From Taenia hydatigena (lineage: Eukaryota > Platyhelminthes > Cestoda > Cyclophyllidea > Taeniidae), in NCBI GenBank assembly GCA_036345935.2, contig JADWOT020000003.1, forward strand, positions 11,754,524 to 11,818,523: a stretch of 64,000 bases of DNA. Direction: 5' to 3'. This document shows, piece after piece, positions 23,251-35,800 of this stretch (its first letter is position 1; each line of letters opens with the position of its first letter). The notes under the pieces were generated by a model. It was given only the letters and a program-made list of their open reading frames with translations, was not told the DNA's origin and did not search any database. The position numbers and the translations under genes are program-made.

Positions 23251-23563
23251 CTAGATTCCATTAAGAGGAGGGAGAGACGATTTGTAGGACGCGAATAGCC
23301 GTTTTCTTGCTCACAGCAACACGTCTCATTAGGTAGACGCATAAAACATGGAAGACGTTATGTTTGAGGGATTCGTACACATACGAAAAACCTGGCATTG
23401 CGCTTACATTAAGCCAACGAGTGCCTTGCATGGCTGCATAGAAGCGCAGAAACATGCGGACGGTAATTTGAAGAAGTACTGGCAAATGGCTAGAAACCAG
23501 AGGTGTGGTTGTTCTTGTCTGTATTGTTTTTCTGGTGGTCACTGTTGTTGATATTCTCTCGCC
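23251..23563 (+). pseudogene. Inverted, decayed copy of DUR3-like exon 1 and its 5' flank
   Basis: Plus-strand copy of 22661-22980. The ATG is kept at 23348 (MEDVMFEGFVHIR against MRDVIFEEVVHIR in the gene). A 2-base gap after CACATACGA shifts the frame, and further differences add stops. The TM1 region is still readable in another frame (VLVCIVFLVVTVVDIL), but no donor follows it, and I found no later transporter exons on this strand. It is most simply a relic of a divergently oriented duplicate. Confidence 0.65.
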
Positions 23564-26500
23564 TTTAGCATAAGCAGGATTCTGCCAGCTGCACATTAAC
23601 TTTGAATAATTTTGCAGATATATGTCCGAATTCCGTGCAGTCGGGTTTGAAGGGCAGGAGAACTACAAATCTTTCTAAATATTTTAGGCGAATAGGATAC
23701 AGGAATATCTTTACAAGCACTGCAGAGTAAACGAAGAATCGGATCACTTTAACATCTTTACAATTTTTGACAATTTGTACGGTATAATTTGAATGAAAAC
23801 AACACAAGTCCTCGATTTGTCGCTGATTGGTCTATTTGTCCGACTTCCATCTATCATTATGTTTAAACGTGCTCGGGTTTGATGGCTTGTGATTCAAAGT
23901 AGTTAAGATGTTGGGAAGGAAGATGAAAGATTAGAGGGGAGAGGATAGACGACGCCGCAAAGAGAGGTGACCAAGCTGTTCGAAGAAGGCAAAAGTTTAA
24001 ACAGACAAAGACCCTTGACTCCACTGAATTTGCCCAAATTAAAACCTCCTGTTCTGTTCCATCTCTCCCTTCTCTGTTCTAACGCAAATACAAATGGTGG
24101 TGCCATAGTGTGGAATCGCCACAAAATTAGTCTCAAACTGTGACCGGCATTGATTCAAGCAAACAATTTTGGCTCAACTCACATGCTGCCGCCTTTTGAG
24201 ACACCTCTGTCTCTATTCCCAACTTTTTCACTTCACTTTGATCTACTCTGTGTGTAAGCGCATAAATGCTGATTTGTTGTGCTCAACAATTTGCTTACAT
24301 GCTATGGACACTTGATGTTATAAAGGACGGAAACAACCGACTGGCCGTTTGAGAAAGACATGCAGCACAAGCATCGCGATGCGAGAAATTGGAAACTTAG
24401 TAGAATCTAATGTGTGGTAGTGCAAAATAATGCATAAGTCAACAAAGAAATGCATACAGTGTATTGAATTTTGTCTCAGTTTTCTTAAGTTCATTCTCTG
24501 CATGCACAGCTGCCATTTACTATTCATGTGTGTTTTGTAATTGGATTGCGTTTGTAAGGGAGATACAAGCTTAAAGTTCAATACAAAGCATCCGAAAATC
24601 AAGAAGCAGCAAAAATATTGCATCCTGAGTCGAGGAATAAGTAAACTGAATTAAAAACCTAAAGCCTACCGAGTTAATCCATTCCAAACCTAAACCCTAA
24701 AATGAAACAAAAACAGTCAACTTTTATCGCTACAAGGATAAGCTGACCATGGGCATCTCATAATCCTTGTGAATAGAAGGCATTGCATTACCAGTTAAAT
24801 AAAAACCCCTGCAACTTATCGAGTTGTAAAGAAATGGGTGGGTGAGTGACATCATGAAGCATCGGATAGCTGTAGGTGATGTGGTAAAGGAAATACTTTA
24901 AGGTCCTATAGCGAATTTCCTTAATCAATTCAATAACACACAAATCGTTATTAACACCAAGTTCATCAACCATCTCGCAATTCGTTAAGCAGTCGGTTGG
25001 CTCAAATTAGCCAGCAAGTGGTAGTTGGGCCTTGACCAGCCACAGATGATTTGATTTGGCGATGGTGATTTTGGGGAGCGGGTGGAGTGGCTGTAAGCAA
25101 ATAGTAGCATTCGGTTAGTGATTAGAATCGTTCATCCATCAATGAGCGTAAGAGAGTCCATTCGCGGTGTGACGCACCAATCATTTAAGAAATCGGGCGT
25201 AGCTCCCTGGCATTAAGCAGTTGAATGTTTATGCACATGAATGCTAGACGAATCAGGTACTTAGTTTTCATGGTTGAACCGTGTGTATGAAATGCTTAGT
25301 AGATTAGGGCTCAGTTCAGAGTTTCTTAACTTCTTGAACTTTTTGGGTTGATTTTTTGCATAATTTAGGTTGCGCCAATCATATATCGAGCCAACGTCTG
25401 TGTTAGTCAGTAGGCATTTCAAAGTTAATTACAAACATACCAGAACCTCTCTCAGTGTAATTTAATGTTGTAGTCTCTTGATCGGATGCAGTTTCTTATG
25501 GCCGTAATTATAATTTGGCACTAAAAATCAGATTATTGGCAGCAAAGCGCCTTTTAAAGTAAATGGTTGGCACAAATTATTCGTTGCTAGCAAGAACGTC
25601 ATTTGGAAGAAATCAGTGGAGCGTCTTCCAACCCAGGATGGCGCGCATTGCAGTGAGAGAAAATTATTCATACACTTGGCGGGCGTTCGGACACAAATTG
25701 AAGTTATGCGATTTGCACGTCGTTCGTAATCAAGGAGGAAAGTATAATGAATATGTGTCTGATCATAATTTGTCTTGGTAGGAATGTTTCTCCAGCTTAT
25801 TGACTGGCTGTAGAATCTCCGATCACAAATTGCTCCGAATAGCTTACATCAGTAGTCTTTAAACTGAAGGTGGTCACGACTGCTATTTCTAGTTGTGGGC
25901 ACAGTCGGATGTAAGTTAGCTATTGGTGAAAAAGCTTACTGGTGAGTCTATACAATGACACGCAATTTGATGGGCGAACCACTAGTACCTGTTTCACCTT
26001 TAAAGATTCCCTAGTATTTGTTTCCAAGTGCAGTTTTTGAGATTGCATGGAAGGTTTAATGGCATTTTAAGGAAATGAACTACAAAAGGAGTCATTCCAA
26101 CGGGACGGAAGCTAAGCATATAGTCCCTGATGTCAAATCCAGTTAAGGAGTCAAGTAGGGTGAGCACCATCTTCTTGACACTAATCGAAATTATATCTAC
26201 ACCTATTAGCCCAACCACCTTTTCTTAAGCTCTTTTGTAGCGTTATATTCCGTTGCTTCCCCATTTGCTGATTGACTAGTCATGATAATCATCAGCAATC
26301 GCTCAAGAGAAATGGCAAGTCGCTATTACTGGCTAACAGTGAGTGACAAGAGACTGGTTTAAACTGCGAGCAATAATGCAAAAGTGATTCAGAGGAAAAG
26401 AAAAGTACGTGGTAGCAAAAGAGGGTTTTCGTATTTTTTTCCCAAGAAGCGGTGGACGTTGAATTTCTTCTTTCCGTCGACTCTGATCAAACCACCATTT

Positions 26501-29500
26501 CACGCTTGATGACCACAATTTGTAGCTGAAATCGAAACCTAGTTGAATGAATTGCTTCATTCATTAGACCCATTTCCGGTTCGAAGCACTTTATCGCAAT
26601 TCTAGGTCCTGTATACAGAATTTCTACCATACAAATCACGTTTTGTGCACTAAGAATGTTGGAAGAGATCCCCAATTCTAGTTCATCATATTTGACCTGA
26701 GGTTTACAAAACACAGAAACACAGCTAATGATAATGGTTATTATGGGCGTTAATGTTTCATGGCAAGAATTGCGTCAAGTTAAACATCATACATTCGCGA
26801 CAGAATGGAAGACTATGAACTTAGGCACATTTATGCAATAGCCTAAAACTATACGACATGATTAGTCTTTTTGGATCGCCGCCGCTTCTTCTAGTGCTTG
26901 ATTAGGAATATCGCTGCCACTGTTTTGCATCAAGTTTGTCATCCATCTCAAGCTTACTGCGTTCATGCCTTTCAACTTCTACTGGCCCAATTTGCACAGT
27001 GCATATGGCAATCAAACAAGTGAGTTCACTGAATTTATTGTTGGAAGCGAATTGCAAATCTTTGCTTCAATTCTTCCACATTTATTCCAGAACAACCAAA
27101 CTTAGTCTTTGTTGCACGGTCTGATCGGCGCAAAACTACAATTGTACATGCAGTACCAATCTTAGCACCTCATCTTACCTGATTGAAACCTATCTTCTGT
27201 GTCCCACGAATGTGATTACTTTTTGTCATCGCCTTATTTTTGTCTCAACCTTACACTACTTAGTGCATGTTGCGTAGAATAGAACCATACTGATTGCATA
27301 TCTAGTAGTTGGTCGTCAATGCAGGCGAAGAGGCGCGTGATCTGAAGTCTTGTTTGAGGCTCTGAGAGACAGCCAGCTCATGAGCTAGGGACTCCTAGGT
27401 GGCAATAAGAGGCTGCTTATTTTCGGAGATATGCACAGAAATCTTCCAATGGGAGCAAATAAAACAACTACTCTATGCTCATACCAACTTGGCCACACAG
27501 AACAAATGAGATTTTAATCACTACGAGGATAGAGACTTCCTCCATTTAGCACTTTACACTACACATCTGCTCGATGGCCTTAAGTTATACATGACCCAAA
27601 GTGTTACGAGGGTATAAAGCCTCTCTTTCTGTCTAAACTATACAACTGCTTATCTGTTGTTGTTCAACAAAATTCTGCGTGACCACAACCAAAAATAGGG
27701 AAGGAACAGTGTATGGGCAAAACTGTAGGATGACGTTTCCTAAAAACCACTTCTCATCGCATGTCTTTGCTTTTAAGATGCTAATTCAGCGTTTAGCGCA
27801 TCTACATTCTTGATAATTTCCGATGTTGCTTTGAATTTTTCAATCGTGAATGAAAATAGTACACTGCGTTTTTCTCACCCAAAATAGCGCAGAGATATTC
27901 TGGTCGTGCTGCTTTAAAATAGCTTATTTACTGAAATCAATATTAACGAAGAGGAGGTGCTAACGTCAGTTTCCAAGTTGTTTGCCAGTTCATGTAGCCG
28001 TGTTTGCTGAAAGGACTGATTTGCGCACTTAATATGGGAAATGTTAAGGGACCAGATACTGGTTAGAGGATATATATCCTCAGTGTGATTATTCCTTCAG
28101 TTAATCGACTGCGGTACTTGTGTTGCAAGCGCGGTTAGTGTTTAAGGTTTACTTGAAGTATGAGCATAAAACGTTTTTCTAAATGGAGGCTTTAGATGTT
28201 GAACTTTGCAGTGATATGGCAACAAGTCGCTCAGACGCTATTGGAAAGTGGATAAAATCAACGCTAGTCGATTACGTAGCAATAAATTGGCAAGACAATG
28301 AAAAGCGCTTGATCCAGAAAATATGGCTCAGCCTCAACCATGATTGTAAGAGGTGTATATTTCTATGAAATCTAGTAAAAATTACAGGTGAATATGTGCT
28401 CAAATGAATTTGCGAGAAAGGTGTGAAGCCCAGGGGATTTTGGCTCATCACCACCTATGCAGTAAGATTTTGGCATTTGTACAAGTCTGGCTTCAATAAA
28501 GTGCCTCCTTGAGCCCTTCATACGAAACGTTGTCACCAAATACAATGATCTGAGTTTAATCTGTCTAAAGCCGAAATTTATCTTATCTCCCAAACCCATG
28601 TTGCACGGATTTGAGTGTATTGTCAAGTAGGAGGAAGGAACGCTAATGTGCATGCGACCAAATGTATGTGTTTAACCAAACAGCTAATAAAAACTGCCTT
28701 ACTAATAATGGTTGGAAAAGGAAAGCGTTTGACTAATTTATAGAGGGCTGAATTTAATGAAGGAGACCTGCCTTTATGCTGGGCTATGTAATGATGTACA
28801 CTGATGTTGACTAAATTTGAATAAGAGCAAGTGAAAACGGCCTTTACTTAACTTCAAGCTAAGCGGAAGATTATTTCAACTTTAATGCCTAGCATTAAAT
28901 TGAGAAATAATATTTGCTATTATAGCCAAAAATAGGTTTTAAAATGCTTGGTGCGACCTAGCTTCGTAAATTGCCGGCTAAGCCTTAGTCCCACACCCTC
29001 AATGATGGTTTCAATTTTACTATCAGATGTCATCAAAATTAAGGATACAAGTTACTCAATTTCTCCCATTTGCAAGTGCACTTACACAAAAACGGTTCCC
29101 ACAGCTCGCTGTCGAACTGCACAACAGGCATTTGCACCAGCCCTTCAGTCATTTACGTCGCTAATTTGCCGATGGTAGTATTCATTGGAGCCATGCACCT
29201 CAGTGCACTATCACCGCGACATGCATGCCTAACTGTCGAGACAACCCTCTTAAATGAATTCGCTAATCGGATGGAAAATAAATTCATTACGCGAAATGCA
29301 TCTCGTTTTATCCGAACTGGCGCTGAGTTGTAGCCTCATATCCCCACCAAACCTATTTGTACTACGGGCACATCGGAGCACATGAATTTATGCAATGGCT
29401 ATAACAGAAGTACACTTTTTTATGCAGCCTACATTTAAACGAAACTAAGTTAAAGAACAGTTGATATGGCCTAAATCTTTGAAAATATACCTGATCCTCG

Positions 29501-30053
29501 TACATTGTAGCTGATGTTTCGCTCTGCTCTGCATGTTCCGAGGTATAAGTGTCAATTAGTCCACAAATACGATTGATCAGGGAGTTGGAAGAATGGGGTT
29601 TGGAGTGGTTTAGATAAGTTTAAGCAAGCGCTTTGTACTAAAACTTTCTAAGAGCTTCGGAACAATTATCTTAGCTACCTACTTGCTTCTTTTGCTCAGT
29701 TGACTTATTGATTCATTAATCACGGATGGAATCTTCAACTTCAGCTAGGCTTCAGGTTGGTGGAGTTTGTTCGAACACCTTTAAACATTACTCTTTGAAT
29801 TATTCGTGCATTTTGAAATTGCTTTGCTTGAGACCACTCGTCTGGCTGACCCATTTGCGACTAAAGCTCAAAACATCCGCATAAATGTACTCTTCGTTGG
29901 CAAAGCACATGTTTAGAGAGTGGAACTATTGGTGTTTTTTGGAGTCTAGGAGGAATAAATGTTTTAGATTTGAGCACTCGCCGCAGATGCAGTCAAGCCT
30001 TCAAAAACTTGAGTTGTGAGATTTTACCAAGGAAGAATCTTCGGGAGTGAAAC

Positions 30054-30352
30054 AGGGACCAGTGTGTAGGATGTTACAGACTTCAATGCTGTATTGGTGC
30101 ACTGGTTGAACGTGATGTGGAGCAATGATTCGCGCATCAACTTAAAGGGCGACATTAGCATTGGCGTCATGATGAGAACGGTTACCATGCCTATTTTCAT
30201 CTGAGCAACGCAAGAAGGTGGGTTAGCGTACATAAGCCTGAGCTTAGCAAGTAAGACAGAGAGAACGAATTCACTCGTAGGCACTTTGAACCAAATGAGT
30301 GTGCACACATTGATTTAATGGACTTTGTCCCCTTGCATTATACGCAGCTTGC
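30054..30352 (+). repeat. Dispersed repeat family 1, copy A
   Basis: Aligns with 32548-32838 in the same orientation. Shared blocks are AGGGACCAGT, ACTTCAATGCTGTATTGGT (ACTTCAGTGCTGCATTGGT in copy B), CGCATCAACTT, ATTGGCGT, ACATAAGCCTG.GCTTAGCAAGTAAGA and TTGAACC/CTGAACC. Divergence by eye is around a quarter to a third. No terminal inverted repeats or coding motif identify an element class. Confidence 0.7.
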
Positions 30353-32547
30353 ATTTCTCTCCGACTTTACAATCAAAGTAAAATTCCTATTTGGTGCAAA
30401 TGAAGCGGCTTAATCTAGCGCTATCATCATCCTGCATTCTTAAAATCATGGTCTTTTGATGGGAATGAAAATAATTTAGGCTAATTTTCAAAGGAAGCAT
30501 GTTCGTTTGTGACTCACGGGGATGGGATCAAAATCGGTGGAAGAGAGAGGGATTAAAGGAAGGGCGGGTGAGGAGAAATGGATGGGAAGGCAAACCGCAG
30601 GTAAATGCGTGAAGACCAGCACTGCAAGCCATGGATATTTAGATTTTATCAATTGATACTACATCGTCACTTCTGTCCCGCACCACCTTTCTGATGCCTC
30701 TGATTCTTCCATTGCATCCTCATCGGCGCCATCATCGACATCACTGGAGTATCTGGTGGCATCTCCTAGAGCAGCTGTACACAAGTGCTTGAGATTGAGG
30801 CTTTTTCTTATGTTGAATATAGATGCTCAATTGAACCAACCCTTAAAGTTCCGTGCATGGATTCATTTGCTTCCACTACAACCTGTTTGTCCAGTAAGCG
30901 TCTCCCATTCCTAATGTAGGAGAATCACTTCTACTTATTCGCGAATTCAGTAGACCCAGCCAAAATTCTAGGCTCATGGGAAGCACTTTATCATGACCTT
31001 TGACCACCTAATATTTTCGAGATCTCATTCGGTTCATTAGTGTTGTTGCATTCCCAAGGCCAGCAAACGCTACCGATTATGAGTAATATACGCGTCGGTG
31101 ACTTAAAGCAGTTAAAAAGAAACTAGAGCCTATACGGAGGTGATTGTAAGCTTAAACCTATTTAAGTCCAGCTTTTTAACCCCAATTATTCAAAATACAT
31201 GGACTCCCTCAGCCGCATATATGCAACGTGTTACTCGTCCAGTTATAGCAACGGTTATCGCACCAGATTTTGTGTGGCAACCACATTTGTCACCGGAAAC
31301 AAACTGACTAGTTCTTGAACAATTATCTTTGTCTGAGGTTATTTGGATTTGTCCATATCTTCCAAGTGGCAGCACTGATAGCTATTAAATATGTACAGCA
31401 TACGAGGGTGTCATGAGCATTAATAGGATGTTAAGAATGCAGTATTATGCCGTCTATGGTTGCACTATGCCTATGAAGTAAATGATTTGCCTCTTCCACG
31501 ATGCGACTGATCACTGGCGTCAGGCAGTCTGCTGCAGTAGGTGGTTGTGCACTCCAAACTCGAGCGGAAGGCGACACTAACCATTTTATTATGATCAAGT
31601 GCCGCAAATGCAATCTAGAACCATAATGGCATATTTGATACCGTAGGATCAGTCCAGTAGTTTTGCAAGACGCTATGAAGACTGACCGATATAAACTTGA
31701 GTTAGACTAATCCTCCTGTTTATTACGCAAGTCATTGACATTTAGATCAGAGCAAGAGCTGATTTGCCTAATGCGCTTCAGTTACTAGTAAATTGATGCG
31801 CAATCTCTACGCACTTCTGAGTGCATGCATCACAATAGCTGCGTATCGGCGGTCCGCGCAAGTGCGATGCATCACAAGCAATAAAGCATTTAACCGGAAT
31901 TTAAGACTCAAAAGGCTCGTCGTGCACAGAGGTGAATTCCATGTACAAAAGTACCTTTAGCCAACAGCAGATTAGTCAATTCAGACGAGCGTTGTCCTCT
32001 CAACAATGTGACACTCAAGTTTCAGAAGAACGGTGTATTCTTGTGTCGGTAAGACTAGTGCCCTTTTATCAACCACTTCGATGCAATATCCGCGATTGTA
32101 CGTTGCGCTCAGTAACAGAGTATAAAAATGTAGAAGTCCGTTCATAATTTGCGGTTGTGAAAACTCATTTGGCTTGTGAATTCGACTAATAATCGTGAAG
32201 TTGATGTCCAAGATAAAATCAGTGTCATTATGTGTCTACGTATGTCTAGCTTTTATGCTCATCATGGAATGTACTCGTTGTTGTACCAAATTAACTTAAT
32301 GAACACTATATATTTGCAAACAAACAATATAAGCAAGAATCATCTCAATGGGGAACAAATGAGGTAATGCCATCCACAATGTTGGGAACAACAATTACCT
32401 TAACCCTACCAACATGAGATCTGGTGTTCTCAAGAAATACACCACAGGAATCGGTTCCTTCGTTTCCTCAAGCTTCTTCATAAGCTCAAAATCTCCAAAA
32501 ACAGGAATTTGTAAGACTTTCCTGAGTAAGCATCTTTTAAATGGTTT

Positions 32548-32838
32548 AGGGACCAGTGGATATGATGTCGCGGACTTCAGTGCTGCATTGGTATACCGAT
32601 TGTACGTGGCGGGGAGTAACGGTTCGCACATCAACTTGGAGGACGACTTTGCATTGGCGTTGTGTGGGGAACGGTTACTAGGCGTGCATTATCGGAGCAG
32701 CACAAGAAGTTAACACACATAAGCCTGGGCTTAGCAAGTAAGAGAGAGGGAATTAATCTACTGGTGGGCATTCTGAACCGGATAAGTGTATATGCATGAG
32801 TGTGACGAATTTTCCTCGTAGCATCATATGCAGCTTTC
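32548..32838 (+). repeat. Dispersed repeat family 1, copy B
   Basis: Second copy of the family described at 30054, about 2.5 kb away in direct orientation. Both copies keep the order of shared blocks and differ by point changes and small gaps, so this is an old duplication or two insertions of one element. Confidence 0.7.
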
Positions 32839-35800
32839 GGTTTAGTTTGATCTTAGTAATAAATGAGGCGATGAAAACCAGGGTTTGAGTAGAAAAAAAC
32901 CGTATATAGGGTTTTATAAATATCCAAATGGGAATCGCGCAAGTATGGGGCACGTACTTCAGTTTGAGCTTTCTTAGCCGAGCACTACGTTAGCGTCATG
33001 AGACTCGGCTTGTACTGCGTGTGTGGTAACTGCTACCAAGTTTTCGTAATGTTCAGCAGCTTCACCACTTTGTTTTATTCCTCATCGGAATGCCTTTTGG
33101 TGTACTTGTAGTCTTGCACTCTATCACCTCATAATCAATTTAACTTACTTTCCCTTTCAAAATATTGCAGAGTCATTAAAGGAAGTGGTCAGCTTGCTTG
33201 GAGTTGATGCCTTGAGAACACAATCATACACTTCATAAGCGATAGAAAGACCTGTTTCTAGCCTACAATAGTTCACCGACGATAGCACATTTTGCTTAAG
33301 GCAAACACAAGCAGCAATAATTAACTTCGTTAAGAAATACATTAAGTACCTGCAACTTAAGATGCGCTAACGATCGAACGGAAACATGATTTGCCAATTC
33401 ATCGGCAATATCATTGATGTTTGAATGTGATAGGTCAGGTGGTCATTTATCGAGAGTTGTGCGAAATAAAGGCGCTTCGCGTATTCCCTTCACCTTCCTG
33501 CAGTTTGCCTCCCCGTTGCAATCATAAAGGCTCCTGCACGTTATCCTGTTTTCCCATCCCAATCGAGAGATGGTGTATTAACACAAGTGGTGCATGATTA
33601 TAATAGCTGCACGTTGTTAAAATGCAAACTTAGGAGACAATCAGAATTTGCAGGAAGCAGTCATTTGCCAAGTTAAAAGGCGAATCCTACTTTTGAAAGC
33701 AAGGGAAGTAGGCTAGTATAGTTACAATCGTTCAAATTCATGGTACGTTTCATGTTCATCGCAATAAGCTGACAGGCTATAATGCTTGGAAATCAACAAG
33801 CGAAAGGTGAAGCAAACCGCACACTAGCAGTAAAGCTGATGGAAGGATCTCGAATATATAAATAATCAGACGCATCCACATGGTTAGGTAAACTCACAAA
33901 GTTATGGATACCGGGTGCCCTCCCTATTGACTTTGAATGATGGTAGTGGCCTCGATATGAGTTAAGTGCCAAATAAGTAACAGTGGTGGTCGAGGACGCG
34001 GCATTCAGTGTTTAGCATCTATGCAAATGTCTCTCACACGCCTCACCCTAGCAATGCGCCCCGATACTGCAAAATTTTCGGTACAGTTAAATGTTGGTTA
34101 GGCAAGGGCATTAGAAGATAACTGTAACCTTATGCAGTGTATTTAATAATCGACTAATATATATGCTTGAAATGGTTAGCTCTGACTTCAAATACGGGTA
34201 AATTAGAGCACCGAATTACATTGTAAAATTTATGTTACCTTCGGTACTGCTCTTTGGTGAAAATGGGACACACAAAGTTTGCAACATAGAATTGCAAGGT
34301 ACGCTAATGGTAACGGCATTTACATGGGAACATTTCAAACCTTGCTACTTTTATCCTCACTCCTCTTGCATTTTGACGATTGCCCACTTACACGAGCAGC
34401 ACAGCAGAATAAAGATCGACATAGCTCAGCATATATCCGTACGAGAAGAGTAAGGGTAGGCCATTGAAAAGCTCCGAAACGCAGGCAAATGAATGCATCT
34501 GCACCAGATGTATCGTTAAAAGTAGAATAGGTTTGCACTTTTTATGTGATAAAATTCAATACAATGGCATGTCACACTTACTAATCAAATCCCAATCAAT
34601 TTTGTACGGTCAGAGCCAACTCTTATCAGTGCTTATATGACCTTTTCTGCTGCACAATTACAGCCTCAAAGCAGTAAATGCTCTTTCTCTACTAGGTCAT
34701 CAGGTGCACTGAGATGGCTGAGTCAGTGATGGACTTCCCAAAAACTTCCAGATTTCGTTAACGCAATGGCGTATTATCACCTGCTGCTCAAACAATACAT
34801 GTCGCATGTCTGCAAAGTGGAAAAGACCAAGGCGCAAATGTAAGCAGTCAGTGTGGAATAGGCGTGACAGAGGAAAAATACCTGCAGGGATGACATGGTC
34901 TCATATGTTCTTGCATCGCCTCCCATGTCGGATATTCGGTGTAGCATGCAGTGCAGTAAAGGCGACTATATGATTTCCCACTCGCTTAAATAGAGTGCAC
35001 CACAACAGAACGTAAATTTAGGAGGAATTCCTAAGGAATATTAGGACTATGACAATGGATCGGAGGAGATCAAAGCTAGTCAGAAGACGGGTGAAAACTC
35101 ACAGATGTGCGTTCCAAAGAGGTGATGGCGAATTAGAACAAATTTCTCAAATTATTCAAAACAGACAGCACGCACCGTAGTTCTAGGCTATTTTTGAGAG
35201 ATTTCGTAATATTTTTCACATTTTGAGGTCGCAAGTGCAATTCACTAGTTCTGCGAGGCGTTATATAAACGGGACAATACGCAGACAGGATCACTGAAAA
35301 GAATCCACGTGTGGTGCGATCTCACGAAATTGCATTAGTAGAGAAACTTCAGCTCAAGGACAGTCGACAACGATTTAGTATAAAGCCTATTGTATAAACT
35401 GAGCGCAGGTGCAATTTTTCAGCCATCTGCTAATCGCGGGCTGTTCACTGATCCTTTTTCTCATTTAAATTAGGATCCACCCATTTTTAAATCCATCGTT
35501 GCTCTGAAACGAGTGTGACAGAGGTATTGCAATAACTAAAGTGATTGACTTTTGCACGGCGACGTTTTGTAAGAGTTGATGAAGGTAATGGTTGCACATA
35601 ATTTTCGTGTTCCCCTACCAGATTGTTCGCAAAATCCCTAAATACTTCCCATTTTTTTAAACTACACTCCGTGGCACGGACGTTAACTAATAGACTAACA
35701 CTATTCCACGGATGCATAATGAAATTGCCGTCAGGATGTTTGCTTATAATGGTTTAAAAGTCCAAATTTTATTGCAAGCAGTTTGCACGGACTTGGTACT

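Noticed and set aside
32086..32160. Possible third copy of repeat family 1
   Set aside because: Only a short stretch around GATTGTACGT and AGTAAC matches; the surrounding order is not conserved.
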